A DNA stretch of 27,884 bases from CAMCXE01 sp036520615 (GCA_036520615.1 DATDJI010000084.1:1-27884), one strand, 5' to 3'; shown: positions 16,557 to 25,476, counted from the stretch's first letter. Made by a program: numbers and translations. The notes: a model not told the origin generated them from the letters alone.

Positions 16557-18134
16557 TCATGGGTGGGTGCTGGCTGCGCCAGCGCTACTGAGCTGTTCCA
16601 TAATCTGCGCAAAAGACATGGGTTTGCCGAATAACCAGCCCTGCGCATACTGAACACCGTGGTTGAGCAGAAATTGTGCCTGGGTTTCTGTCTCAACGCC
16701 TTCGGCAATCATTTCCAATTTCAAGCCTTTGGCCATACCAATAATGTGCGATACCACTTGGCTCGTGGGCGCCTCAGTTTCAATAGTTTCTACAAACGAT
16801 TTATCGATCTTCAAAAAATCCAATTCGAATGTTTGCAAATAAGACAGACTGGAATAGCCAGTGCCGAAGTCATCTATTGCCACACCAATGCCGTTCGCGC
16901 GAATCTCTCTGGTTACAGCCTTGGCAAGATTTACATGCAAAAAACCTCGTTCGGTAGCTTCTACTATGAGGTTTTCTGGGCGGGCTCCTGTTTGAATCAG
17001 AAAATGATTGAGCAATTTCGCGGTGCGGTTGGAGTGCAAGTCCGCCGAAGAGAGATTAATGGACATGTGAAAATTCGGATGGGTCTGAAATAAATTGCCA
17101 ATGTCTCGAGCAACGAGCCTTATGACACGCTCGGTAATGCGCTCCATTAGGCCGCTGCTCTCGGCAACCGGTATAAAAACATCCGGGTACACAACCTCTC
17201 CAACCGGGCGCCGCCAACGGATTAGCGCCTCCACTCCGATCCACTCTCGGGTGTACAAGTCCACAATAGGCTGATATTCGAGGAAAAATTCATCGCGTTT
17301 TAATGCTGTTTTGAGGGCGCTGGGAAGTGCTAGCTGTAATCTCGCCATATAAATGATGGCAAACGCCAAAACCAGGCTCGCCAAGATACCGATAGGCACA
17401 AGGCCTTTTGCTAATTCGTAGGTGCGCGTTTGTAGATAGGTGATGGGTACGGCGGCAACGGCGGCACTGAGATAGCGCTCTGATTTAACGATGGCTACTA
17501 CATAGGTACCATCCGAAAATGTCACTTGGCTTTGATTGGTTAATCGTTCCATCCAACGCGGATTAATAGGGCCTTTTACGCTTAGTGGCTCACGTTTTTC
17601 CAATGAAAAAATAGCCAGCGCGACATCCGACTCACTGGTCGTAGCATCAATGGGAAGATCCTTATGAATTACTGCTGCATAACCGTTACGTTCGAGCACA
17701 ATAAAAACACTATCCGCAGTAAAAGGCAGTTTTACCTGATTGCGCACAGCCGTTCCTCTGGATGTAATCAAATCGACAGGGCCGAGGGGCAGCGCGCCTT
17801 GAATACCCAGCGATGAACAGATCAATTGGTCTCCTACCACGCGTCCAAACGCTTGAATATAGCTAGAAGCCAGGTCGATCTGACGCATGATGGCAATACC
17901 CCGCTCGCCACACGGGTCGCTAAGGGCAGCTTGTTCAAGCTGAGTTATGCCATTGACGACTTGGTCCGCGGTACCGTCCGAACGTCGCATTACATCTTGA
18001 GCATAAGCAAGTGCATGATTGGTTTCCGCTTCGAGCCCTTGTTTTTGCGCCTCATTAATGGCGAATAAGATCGGTGTAGCAACGGCAAAGGTTGCCACCA
18101 CTAGCGTCAGGGCGATTGCCGTGGGTTTATTCAT
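16557..18134 (-). CDS. CSS-motif/EAL membrane c-di-GMP phosphodiesterase
   Basis: Predicted to hydrolyse c-di-GMP under control of a periplasmic redox-sensing domain. ATG 18134 gives 525 residues that begin with a transmembrane segment (TAIALTLVVATFAVATPILF); an upstream ATG at 18203 would add 23 residues ahead of it and is less likely. The periplasmic part has Cys in SDPCGERG and the diagnostic ICSSLG, the CSS motif, in which cysteines form a disulphide that keeps the enzyme off in E. coli relatives. A second membrane segment (PIGILASLVLAFAIIYMA) leads to the EAL domain with EALIRW, NLSS, DDFGTGYSSLSYL, KIDKSFV, EGVET and QGWLFGKP, all catalytic features present. It is monocistronic and convergent with the HAD gene. 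Confidence 0.95.
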   Translation of the reverse strand: MNKPTAIALTLVVATFAVATPILFAINEAQKQGLEAETNHALAYAQDVMRRSDGTADQVVNGITQLEQAALSDPCGERGIAIMRQIDLASSYIQAFGRVVGDQLICSSLGIQGALPLGPVDLITSRGTAVRNQVKLPFTADSVFIVLERNGYAAVIHKDLPIDATTSESDVALAIFSLEKREPLSVKGPINPRWMERLTNQSQVTFSDGTYVVAIVKSERYLSAAVAAVPITYLQTRTYELAKGLVPIGILASLVLAFAIIYMARLQLALPSALKTALKRDEFFLEYQPIVDLYTREWIGVEALIRWRRPVGEVVYPDVFIPVAESSGLMERITERVIRLVARDIGNLFQTHPNFHMSINLSSADLHSNRTAKLLNHFLIQTGARPENLIVEATERGFLHVNLAKAVTREIRANGIGVAIDDFGTGYSSLSYLQTFELDFLKIDKSFVETIETEAPTSQVVSHIIGMAKGLKLEMIAEGVETETQAQFLLNHGVQYAQGWLFGKPMSFAQIMEQLSSAGAASTHP

Positions 18135-18203
18135 TGGGCGGAGCTTCCCAGTTATTGTTATTAGTTCTCTCAAGTGCATCCAGTCGCTCGTATCCTGCTG
18201 CAA

Positions 18204-18603
18204 AAAAATCCTGCCAGCGGTTAAGCATTTGGGTAGCTAAAAATAGTAGACGTAATTTCCAAGCTGAACCTAAATTCAGTGTTGGAAAAGAATTTGACGT
18301 GGCTTGAGCAAAGGGATGATATGCAAGCTTATAAAGCTGGGCAGGAATTTTAGTAGGTAGCTAAGTTATAAATTACTGCAAACACTTGGAAACTTATTAA
18401 GCCACTCAGCTACATGGCGGCGCCATCGCGCCACTTTTTAGTGAAATTTCCTCCCGAGGCCATTGAACCTTTAGCGGCAGTTTTAGATGGTTCACAGCGG
18501 ATGCAGCAGAACATCTTAATTTATACTGGTCGCCGTCAATTCTGAGCCGACCGCCGTATCGAAAATCCGCAAAATTGCAGTGTTACAAAACCGCAAAATA
18601 CTC
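18204..18603. other. Intergenic region between the CSS-EAL gene and rpe
   Basis: No firm gene in 400 bases. Two short plus-strand frames look mildly protein-like: one ends at about 18358 (..WLEQRDDMQAYKAGQEF), the other is the 43-codon frame at 18414-18545. Neither has a ribosome site. No clear terminator was found for rpe. Confidence 0.4.
18414..18545 (+). CDS. Possible 43-residue small protein
   Basis: ATG at 18414 opens a frame beginning MAAPSRHFLVKFPPEA and ending LIYTGRRQF before TGA at 18543-18545. The composition is protein-like and there is no membrane segment, but no Shine-Dalgarno sequence precedes the ATG and nothing was recognised. It is antisense to nothing and stands alone between two minus-strand genes. 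It may be a relic. Confidence 0.25.
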   Translation: MAAPSRHFLVKFPPEAIEPLAAVLDGSQRMQQNILIYTGRRQF

Positions 18604-19296
18604 CTAAGCCTTGGCCAACTCAGCTCGCAGCTCGCTAATACGCTGCTGATAATCCGGCGCGCCAAAAATTGCAGAACCAGCTACAAAAGTGTCCGCCCCT
18701 GCGCGGGCGAGCGCTTGAATATTATCGACATTGACGCCGCCATCGACTTCCAAACGAGTGGCCAATCCTCGCTTATCAATCATCTCCCGTGCAGCAGCCA
18801 CCTTATCCAAAACATAGGGGATAAATTTCTGCCCGCCAAAGCCTGGGTTTACACTCATTAACAGCAACATATCTAGTTTGTGTAACACAGGTTCGATCAG
18901 ACTTAACGGAGTGCTGGGATTGAGCACCAAACCTGCCTTTACGCCATGAGAATGGATCAGCTCTAACGAGCGATCCACATGCAGGCTGGCCTCGGGGTGA
19001 AAACTAATAAAACTTGCTCCTGCTGCGCAAAAGGATTCAATTAAAGCATCCACCGGCGTAACCATCAGATGCACATCCATAGGCGCTTTGATGCCGTAAT
19101 CACGCAGGGCTTTAAGCACCATAGGACCGAAGCTAAGATTAGGTACATAGTGGTTATCCATGACATCAAAATGCACTATGTCGCCACCGGCATTAAGTAC
19201 CTGGGTAACTTCCTCGCCTAGGCGCGCTAAGTCCGCCGATAAAATTGACGGAGCCAGCCAATAGGTATTTTTTGCTGTTGGAGCTGTTACTTGCAT
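18604..19296 (-). CDS. rpe: Ribulose-phosphate 3-epimerase
   Basis: Interconverts ribulose 5-phosphate and xylulose 5-phosphate in the pentose phosphate pathway. The 230-residue TIM barrel shows LAPSILSADLARLGEEV, HFDVMDNHYVPNLSFGP (metal-binding His and Asp), MDVHLMV, FHPEAS, LVLNPSTPL, LLMSVNPGFGGQKFI, LEVDGGVN and FVAGSAIFG, all diagnostic. The start ATG 19296 follows an AAGGCGG purine tract. In many gammaproteobacteria rpe is followed by gph and trp genes; here it is followed by a gap and the CSS-EAL gene, so that order is not kept. Confidence 0.98.
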   Translation of the reverse strand: MQVTAPTAKNTYWLAPSILSADLARLGEEVTQVLNAGGDIVHFDVMDNHYVPNLSFGPMVLKALRDYGIKAPMDVHLMVTPVDALIESFCAAGASFISFHPEASLHVDRSLELIHSHGVKAGLVLNPSTPLSLIEPVLHKLDMLLLMSVNPGFGGQKFIPYVLDKVAAAREMIDKRGLATRLEVDGGVNVDNIQALARAGADTFVAGSAIFGAPDYQQRISELRAELAKA

Positions 19297-19399
19297 CTTC
19301 GCCGCCTTATGCCAAGCTGATGGCAGAATGTTTCAAGAATCTAAGTTAAGCCCAGTTAGTACTGGTTTCCGGGCGCCTTTGAGGGGGATTGTAGCCACA

Positions 19400-20551
19400 A
19401 TGCGAGCACTCATCAGCGCTTTTATGTTGGCCCTAAGCTTTGCAGCCGTGGCCGCAGAAGCACCGCCTGAAGCGGCACCTCCAGAACCAATTAAAGAGGC
19501 CGCGCCGCCTGCGCCGCCGCCACCTCCACTGCCCGCGCTTAGCGTGCGGCGAGAACAGCAGAAAAGTGTGCTGTTAAAAAAATGGTATGGCGAGCAAACC
19601 GTTGCGCTGAAATCTGCAGAGGGTGACTTTATCGGCATTTGGCAGGAGGATTCCAGCGGCAAACCCCTCGGTGCCTTATTAATGCTTCATGACGCCAGCC
19701 AAATGCCAGATTGGCCCGCCCAATTGCAGCCTCTACGGCAATACCTCAGTCAACACGGCTGGGCCACTCTTTCGATAAGCCTTCCCGAACCGGATCCGCG
19801 CGTGCTGCCCGTTCGGCCCGAAGCGCCGAAATTGCCACCCCCTTTGCCAGAGCAAAACACGGGTAGGGACGCAGAGGTAAAGCCTGCTGATGCAGCAACA
19901 GAGGCGAGCAAAAAACCGGAAGACAAGGATAAGCCGACACCGCCAAAGGAAGTGGCCGAAAAGCCAGCAGACAAAGACAGTCAGCCGCCGGAAACACAAG
20001 TGGTATACAACGATGCTAAAGGCACATTAGGAGACGGCAGCCTGCCACCCAGCGCACCGCCTAAACAGGAGGTTCTGCCGAGCCCACCCGCTGAACCCTT
20101 AGCCCAAGCCCGCATCAATGCAGCTCTAGTGCTATTAAAGGAAAAACAACAATTGAATAACTCTCTGCTGGGCGTAGGCTTGGGCGCAGCGCGGGCGGCT
20201 TATTTTCTAGTGCAACAAAAGGCACAAGCCTCACCCGTGCGTACTCTTTTGCTAATAAACCCTGCAATGCAAATCACTGCCTTACCGGAATTTAATCTCT
20301 CCCAGGTGCTGACCAACCCTAAGTTACCTGTACTGGATATCAGCTATCGCAATCACCCCGCCGCGCCGGACGCAGCTGCTGCACGCAAAGCCATAGCCCG
20401 CAAAAATAACCTGGCTGCGTTTGAACAACACCTAATTCAGGAACCGGAGGGCTCAGATGTGGGTGAGGAGCAAATAAACCGCATTGTGCGCGGGTTTTTA
20501 GTTAAATACGCCAAAGGCAAACCGGCGACGGATGAAGCCGCTACAGAGTAA
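19400..20551 (+). CDS. DUF3530-family exported protein (alpha/beta-hydrolase-like)
   Basis: ATG 19400 gives 383 residues with an obvious Sec signal peptide (ALISAFMLALSFAAVAAEA) behind GAGGGGG; an upstream ATG at 19328 would bury that signal. A proline-rich linker follows (residues 20-50), then RREQQKSVLLKKWYGEQTV and GALLMLHDASQMPDWP, the pattern of DUF3530 proteins, which look like alpha/beta hydrolases. The middle (about 145-235) is a low-complexity insert rich in Pro, Lys, Glu and Asp, and the family pattern resumes with ARINAALVLLKEK and GLGAARAAYFLV. I see no convincing GxSxG nucleophile, so catalytic activity is doubtful. It is periplasmic by prediction, divergent from rpe, and convergent with the next gene across a shared terminator. 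Confidence 0.85.
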   Translation: MRALISAFMLALSFAAVAAEAPPEAAPPEPIKEAAPPAPPPPPLPALSVRREQQKSVLLKKWYGEQTVALKSAEGDFIGIWQEDSSGKPLGALLMLHDASQMPDWPAQLQPLRQYLSQHGWATLSISLPEPDPRVLPVRPEAPKLPPPLPEQNTGRDAEVKPADAATEASKKPEDKDKPTPPKEVAEKPADKDSQPPETQVVYNDAKGTLGDGSLPPSAPPKQEVLPSPPAEPLAQARINAALVLLKEKQQLNNSLLGVGLGAARAAYFLVQQKAQASPVRTLLLINPAMQITALPEFNLSQVLTNPKLPVLDISYRNHPAAPDAAAARKAIARKNNLAAFEQHLIQEPEGSDVGEEQINRIVRGFLVKYAKGKPATDEAATE

Positions 20552-20617
20552 TAGATGCCAAGGCTTATGCGTTTTAATAAATTTGCTTAAGCTCTGCTAA
20601 ATTGCGCTGTAGAAAAA

Positions 20618-20659
20618 CTACTAATTTTTTTAAAAAAATCATCGTGAGGAAATTAGTAG
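20618..20659. terminator. Bidirectional terminator between convergent genes
   Basis: CTACTAATTT (20618-20627) and AAATTAGTAG (20650-20659) are exact reverse complements, and the 16-bp palindrome ATTTTTTTAAAAAAAT (20624-20639) lies between and partly within them. T-runs are available on both strands. It lies between the DUF3530 gene (+) and the convergent unknown gene (-), whose stop is at 20663. Confidence 0.6.
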
Positions 20660-20662
20660 GGC

Positions 20663-21853
20663 CTAGTTAAGCGTAATGGCCGCTAATTTTTTCTTATTAT
20701 AAATAAGCTGATACGACGGCAAGGTTCGGCTATCAACAGCTCCGGTGAGGCGACCGTTAAAATTCCACAACGCCATAACGCGGCGGAAACCATTAAACGC
20801 CTGCTGCCAATAAAGTTCACCAATTACAGGCGAGCCAGCAAATGAAGTCGGTTCAAAACTTAATACTAAATTTGCAGGGTTGGCCAACATTTCTTTATCG
20901 CTACTTTTAGCAAAAAACCACTGCAATAGTTGTTGATAATTCTCCGCACTGTGAATCAGCGTATCGACTTGCTGGCGCGTAATAGGTGGAATTAAGCGCG
21001 TATGCCAGGCGTTTACAAACGCGCTTTGGGCGGCAAGAAATTCACTATTGGCCAGCGCTTTTTGCCAGGTTTTCGGCTGTAGCAAACTGTTTGGCCAGGG
21101 TAATTTAATGAGCGAAACCGGCCCGTCTAGGGGCGCCATATGCATAGGTACGGCGCTGCAGGCGGCGCCTATTAGCGGTGAGAATTGGCCTTCAATCCCC
21201 ACTGGTTGACCAAGCGTTACTTGCAGGGCTCGGCCTAACGCGCAGCTGCTTAAATCGGCCAATAATTGCATTAATTTGCGTTTACCTGCGCTCTGCCAGG
21301 GGCCTTGGGTTTGGCCATACAGTGTATTTAACAACTGCAACATTAAATCCCGGCCAGGCCGCGCACCATTAGCGACTCGTTTGAAAAAACCGTTAATAAT
21401 TAAATTAAATTCTCGCTCGGGAATATCTCCCAAATAAAATCCCTGCTCGGCGCTATTCTGTCGAGGTAATTGGTTAAACAGCTGTAAAAATTCATGCTCT
21501 ATTGCATCGTCTGATGGACGGGCAATTTCAGCCTGACTTGCGCGCACGACATTAAATAACGAAGAGATCTTTTTGGCGTGGATATGATAGAGCGCGGGAG
21601 GCTCGCTTAATTTCCCAAGTATTTTGATGTGCCCTTCACTTAACAATAAACGCGCTAAGCTTTTATTGGTGTCCACCAATTCTTGGCGCAAAATCGGGTG
21701 GCGAAAAATATCCTCAGCAACTAACACCAGCACATGGCCCAGCAGAACCGTTTGCACTAATAGGTCGTAAAAATAGGCTCTATCTATGCTGACGCCTTCC
21801 CAAGGGTGGCTGGCAATTAAATCCTCCGTGGAGGCGCAAAGTATAAAGGCCAT
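20663..21853 (-). CDS. Unrecognised 396-residue protein
   Basis: The start ATG 21853 is set by AGGAGC four bases upstream; an in-frame start at 21874 would add seven residues without a ribosome site. The product begins MAFILCASTEDLIA. It has no signal peptide and no convincing membrane segment, although LLVQTVLLGHVLVLVAEDIF (about 25-44) is hydrophobic. The body is mostly helical, with a basic helical centre and a Trp/Phe-rich C-terminal third (YQQLLQWFFAKSS, ELYWQQAFNGFRRVMALWNF). No catalytic motif stands out. The gene follows the GntR regulator on the same strand with a 114-base gap, so it may or may not share its transcript. No function is proposed. The coding reality is well supported by length, start site and the shared terminator. 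Confidence 0.85.
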   Translation of the reverse strand: MAFILCASTEDLIASHPWEGVSIDRAYFYDLLVQTVLLGHVLVLVAEDIFRHPILRQELVDTNKSLARLLLSEGHIKILGKLSEPPALYHIHAKKISSLFNVVRASQAEIARPSDDAIEHEFLQLFNQLPRQNSAEQGFYLGDIPEREFNLIINGFFKRVANGARPGRDLMLQLLNTLYGQTQGPWQSAGKRKLMQLLADLSSCALGRALQVTLGQPVGIEGQFSPLIGAACSAVPMHMAPLDGPVSLIKLPWPNSLLQPKTWQKALANSEFLAAQSAFVNAWHTRLIPPITRQQVDTLIHSAENYQQLLQWFFAKSSDKEMLANPANLVLSFEPTSFAGSPVIGELYWQQAFNGFRRVMALWNFNGRLTGAVDSRTLPSYQLIYNKKKLAAITLN

Positions 21854-21967
21854 AATAGCTCCTGGGTTGGCCACGCCGCTATGTAGCGGCGAATCGGGCG
21901 GGCTAATTTATCACGCCTTAGCTGCTGAGTGCGCCTATAGTTGCACGCCATTATTACCGTTGCGAAA

Positions 21968-22699
21968 TTAGCGCTCTATCACCCTATTGGCCTGTTGGGT
22001 AATTGCCAAATCAATAAGTCGCAGGTTCTCCACTAACATATCGCGCATTAATTGCCGCGATAAATCTGCGTTGCCTGCAGCTATAGCCAAATACACCTGC
22101 ATATGAGGGTCGGCAACGGCTTGTTTATTTCCTTCAATGCCGAAATTGCACTGAATACTCACGCGCAGAGCCGCTTGAATAAAACCACGGAATTGCACAA
22201 AAAAGCGGTTTTCGGTCGCAGCAAAAATTACCGTATGAAAGTGTAAGTCTGCGTCATATTCACTTAAGCCTTGCTCTTCTGCACGCAACAGAGCCTCGGC
22301 AGCCAATTGAATATCACGGACTTTTGCCACCTCCTTACACTGGCTTGCCAAAGCCGCAGCTTCAGGTTCGATGGCTAACCGCAGCTGTGCAAATTCACGC
22401 AACAGGTTAAGTGAGGGAGTGCCGCTGAGAGTCCAGTGCAATACGTCTTCATCAAACATGTTCCATTGCGAACAGGGCGCTATTCGAATACCTCTGCGCT
22501 GACGCGAGGTGAGCAACCCTTTAGCTGCAAGCGTTTTCACCGCTTCACGGATAACCGTGCGGCTTATTTGAAACCGTACAGAGAGATCCGCTTCGGTAAT
22601 CATCGCATTGTCTTCGGCAAAAGTGCCTTGCACTATGGCGCAACCAACGGCTTGTGTTACCTGATGCACCAAATTGCCCGCAGCTTCCGTAGAGTTCAC
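21968..22699 (-). CDS. FadR-subfamily GntR transcriptional regulator
   Basis: A 243-residue DNA-binding regulator starting at GTG 22699, with AGGAAGG six bases upstream. The winged helix-turn-helix spans about residues 8-75 (ITEADLSVRFQISRTVIREA, LAAKGLLTSRQRRGIRI). The C-terminal FCD ligand domain begins at LREFAQLRLAIEPEAAALA and has the metal-ligand segment DADLHFHTVIF and a later His in DPHMQVYLAIAAG; the usual final His is not evident (LVEN instead). Members of this subfamily respond to sugar acids and other carboxylates. It is divergent from pgm across 177 bases, which makes control of itself or of pgm possible. The effector is unknown. Confidence 0.93.
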   Translation of the reverse strand: MNSTEAAGNLVHQVTQAVGCAIVQGTFAEDNAMITEADLSVRFQISRTVIREAVKTLAAKGLLTSRQRRGIRIAPCSQWNMFDEDVLHWTLSGTPSLNLLREFAQLRLAIEPEAAALASQCKEVAKVRDIQLAAEALLRAEEQGLSEYDADLHFHTVIFAATENRFFVQFRGFIQAALRVSIQCNFGIEGNKQAVADPHMQVYLAIAAGNADLSRQLMRDMLVENLRLIDLAITQQANRVIER

Positions 22700-22876
22700 A
22701 TTACACCTTCCTGTAAAAATAGAGAGTTGAGGCGCGGCTGAAAAACCGCTGCTTCCGGGCGTGCGATTCTAATCAATTGCAAGACAATTTTCAGGCAGTA
22801 GGTAGAAAAACTCTGTTGTGCCTTCGGCAGGCGCTTTGTACCATGCGGTTCAATCTCTAAAGCGAGGATATGATGT
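22700..22876. promoter_or_regulatory. Divergent GntR-pgm control region
   Basis: A 177-base region that must contain both promoters. It holds one small dyad, AATTG (22775-22779) and CAATT (22785-22789) around CAAGA. No copy of the FadR-type operator pattern (TGGT-N3-ACCA) was found, so the operator is not identified. Confidence 0.4.
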
Positions 22877-24520
22877 ATGTCAGTTAATCCCCTTGCAGGG
22901 CACGCCTTGCCGAAAGAACTTTTAGTCGACGTCTCTCAACTGCTTGATGCTTATTTCCAGCTTATTCCCAGTGCTGAAATTATCGAACAGCGGGTAGCCT
23001 TTGGCACATCCGGCCACCGAGGCAGCTCGCTTAAGCGCAGCTTTAATGAACACCATGTATTAGCCATTAGCCAAGCGATTTGTGATTACCGTGCGCAGGC
23101 AAATATCACCGGGCCTATTTATCTAGGGCGCGATACACATGCGCTGTCGGAACCGGCCCAGCACAGTGCAGTAGAAGTATTGGTGGCTAACAACATAACG
23201 GTGATGCTTGCCGCAGGGGATGATTTCACTCCCACCCCGGCCGTGTCTCACGCCATTCTCAGTTACAACCAGGGCCGCAGTAGCGCTTTGGCTGACGGCA
23301 TTGTTATTACACCTTCTCATAATCCTCCAGATAACGGCGGCTTTAAATACAATCCTCCCAATGGAGGTCCGGCCGATAGCGATGTCACCACCTGGATTCA
23401 AAACCGCGCCAACCAATTACTGATTGGCGGTTTGCAGGGCGTTAAGCGGCTCACCTACGCGCAGGCGCGTACATCGCCACTCGTACAGGAGCACGATTAT
23501 ATTGCTCAGTACGTCGGCGATTTACCACGCGTTATTGATCTGGCCGCCATTGCCGCCTCCGGTGTAACCCTTGGTGTGGACCCGCTCGGCGGTGCAGGTT
23601 TGAATTTTTGGTATGCCATTGCCGAGCGGCATAAATTAACGCTAAGCGTGGTAAACCCGATCATTGATCCGCAATTTGCGTTTATGAGCGCCGATTGGGA
23701 CGGCAAAATCCGCATGGATCCTTCCTCGGCCTATACGATGAGGCCTTTGCTTGCTCAGGCCAGCGCCTACGACATAGTCTGCGCCTGTGATGCCGACCAC
23801 GACCGACATGGCATTGCCACAGCCAGCCACGGCCTATTGCCGCCTAACCATTACCTGGCCGTTATGATCGACTATCTATTTCAAACCCGCACTTGGCACA
23901 AAGAGGTTGCAATAGGTAAGACTCTGGTTAGTAGCGCCATCATTGATAAGGTAGCTCGCCGCTTAGGGCGGCCCCTACTTGAGGTGCCGGTGGGATTTAA
24001 GTGGTTTGCACCGGGCTTATTCGACGGTACGCTGGGCTTCGGTGGCGAAGAAAGTGCGGGCGCCTCGTTTTTGTGTCGCGATGGCAGCGTCTGGTCTACC
24101 GACAAAGATGGCCTGATCCCTTGTTTATTAGCCGCCGAGATGACTGCTGCAAATGGGCAAAATCCCGGCCAGCGGTACCAAAAGCTCACTGAAGAATTCG
24201 GCCGCAGTTATGAAACTCGTATAGATGCGCCAGCTAACAGCCAGCAGAAAAAAGCCCTCGCAGCTTTAACACCTGCGCGTATTACCTCAACTAGCCTGGC
24301 AGGGGCGCCCATTACGCGAGTAATGAGCCATGCACCGGGGAACAATGCGCCCATCGGCGGCATTAAGGTTGAATGTGAGCAGGGCTGGTTTGCCGCCCGC
24401 CCTTCCGGCACTGAAGATATTTATAAAATCTATGCAGAGAGCTTTGTGGGAACAGACCATTTGCAGCAATTAATCGTCGAGGCGCAAAGCCTAGTAAATG
24501 GCGCTATTGCTGAAACCTAA
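22877..24520 (+). CDS. pgm: Phosphoglucomutase (alpha-D-glucose phosphate-specific)
   Basis: Interconverts glucose 1-phosphate and glucose 6-phosphate, feeding UDP-glucose and glycogen synthesis. ATG 22877 lies behind GAGGA. The 547-residue length is that of bacterial Pgm. In order: substrate-binding GTSGHRGSSLKRSF; the catalytic phosphoserine Ser147 in ITPSHNPPDNGG; GVDPLGGAG; the Mg-binding loop CDADHDRHG; the sugar-binding GFGGEESAGASF; and the C-terminal phosphate-binding ARPSGTEDIYKIYAESF. All key residues are present. A strong intrinsic terminator follows at 24577-24605, so it is monocistronic or ends its operon. Confidence 0.98.
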   Translation: MSVNPLAGHALPKELLVDVSQLLDAYFQLIPSAEIIEQRVAFGTSGHRGSSLKRSFNEHHVLAISQAICDYRAQANITGPIYLGRDTHALSEPAQHSAVEVLVANNITVMLAAGDDFTPTPAVSHAILSYNQGRSSALADGIVITPSHNPPDNGGFKYNPPNGGPADSDVTTWIQNRANQLLIGGLQGVKRLTYAQARTSPLVQEHDYIAQYVGDLPRVIDLAAIAASGVTLGVDPLGGAGLNFWYAIAERHKLTLSVVNPIIDPQFAFMSADWDGKIRMDPSSAYTMRPLLAQASAYDIVCACDADHDRHGIATASHGLLPPNHYLAVMIDYLFQTRTWHKEVAIGKTLVSSAIIDKVARRLGRPLLEVPVGFKWFAPGLFDGTLGFGGEESAGASFLCRDGSVWSTDKDGLIPCLLAAEMTAANGQNPGQRYQKLTEEFGRSYETRIDAPANSQQKKALAALTPARITSTSLAGAPITRVMSHAPGNNAPIGGIKVECEQGWFAARPSGTEDIYKIYAESFVGTDHLQQLIVEAQSLVNGAIAET

Positions 24521-24576
24521 GGCGCTTAAAAACCCGTCACGATCTAAGCTTGAGCTTTTAAGTTCTTCTTAGGTTT

Positions 24577-24605
24577 GGCGGGCAGGGCTATACTGCCGCC
24601 TTTTT
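24577..24605 (+). terminator. Intrinsic terminator of pgm
   Basis: GGCGGgCAG (24577-24585) pairs with CTGCCGCC (24593-24600), with one bulged G and a 7-base loop, followed by five T (24601-24605). It ends only ten bases before the proposed ATG of the next gene. Confidence 0.75.
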
Positions 24606-24614
24606 GTGGATTAT

Positions 24615-25352
24615 ATGTTCGTAGGTACAACGCAAGCCCTTCTGTACATTGCGCCCATTGCGAGACGCTGCTTAATTACAGGATATTTTCTCGCACTCTG
24701 CACAACGTGTTTATTAGGCGTCAGCGGCTGTGTATCACTACCAAAATGGGATAACACAGCGGCAAAGCAGTGGCGCCACGCCATTTATTACGAATACGAA
24801 AGCTGGCACAGCAGCATCATTATTCCAGCCCCTCAAGTGGCTCAATACAGCCAACGTTTCGCCTATTTAGCTACCAAACGACAATTTCTCGGCTTCGGCT
24901 ATGGGGATATTAATTATTTTACTGGCCGCGACACCAGCCTGCGCTCCGGCGCAAAAGCGCTAGCGTTTTCCGACGGCCCTGCCCTGCAAGTGTTGGATTA
25001 TTTCCAAAACCCATTCACAAGCATGCCTGCCGATCGTTACGTGAAATTGTTAGTTACCGACGCTGAATTAAAAAACGTGCTGCGCTATATAGACAATTCG
25101 GTTGCGCTCAACGAAAGCGGCGTGCCCCGCACGATTGTTAACGATGAGCCTAATACAGGATATTTTTTTATCGCCGAGGGGCGCTACAGCATTCTCTCTA
25201 ACTGCAATACTTGGGCTGGCGATGCCCTCAGCGCAGCTGGGTTCCCTATTAGCAAAACCTGGGGGCTCACCGCAGGAGGCATTTACCGCCAAGCAAAGGA
25301 ACTGGCAAAAGCGCAGCAGCGATTGTTAGAAGCGCCGGTCAGCAAATTTTAG
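24615..25352 (+). CDS. DUF2459 lipoprotein
   Basis: A 245-residue protein from ATG 24615 (a GTG at 24606 is also in frame). It has a long N-terminal stretch, then a hydrophobic helix and lipobox (LLGVSGC), so it should be anchored by Lgt. After that, the DUF2459 (TIGR02117) pattern is clear: YESWHSSIIIPA, FLGFGYGDINYFTG, and SNCNTWAGDALSAAGFPIS. The conserved His and Cys suggest a papain-like peptidase or amidase fold, but the family's activity is not established as far as I know. No ribosome site precedes either start because the pgm terminator abuts it, so the true start or the mode of translation is uncertain. Confidence 0.85.
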   Translation: MFVGTTQALLYIAPIARRCLITGYFLALCTTCLLGVSGCVSLPKWDNTAAKQWRHAIYYEYESWHSSIIIPAPQVAQYSQRFAYLATKRQFLGFGYGDINYFTGRDTSLRSGAKALAFSDGPALQVLDYFQNPFTSMPADRYVKLLVTDAELKNVLRYIDNSVALNESGVPRTIVNDEPNTGYFFIAEGRYSILSNCNTWAGDALSAAGFPISKTWGLTAGGIYRQAKELAKAQQRLLEAPVSKF

Positions 25353-25455
25353 CAGCTGGCCCACACGCCAATAAAACTGCCCGAATGCACCGGCGGCCGA
25401 CATTTAATTTGATTCTTGCTTTCAGCGCCTTCGATTAGCGAGCAGATCTCTTAGC

Positions 25456-25476
25456 AAAAAAACTATCGGATAGTTT
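25456..25476 (-). terminator. Small intrinsic terminator on the minus strand
   Basis: Read on the minus strand, AAACTAT and ATAGTTT pair around a 3-base loop (25460-25476) and the right arm runs into seven T (A at 25456-25462). The stem is A/T-rich and weak. It lies about 30 bases after the stop of the minus-strand relic at 25505, which is the main reason for taking it seriously. Confidence 0.45.

Noticed and set aside
18204..18358. Plus-strand reading ..WLEQRDDMQAYKAGQEF
   Set aside because: No start or ribosome site; under 40 codons; no recognisable family.
19733..19999. Three overlapping minus-strand frames within the DUF3530 gene
   Set aside because: They are antisense shadows of the Pro/Lys/Glu-rich insert; open frames are expected opposite such composition.
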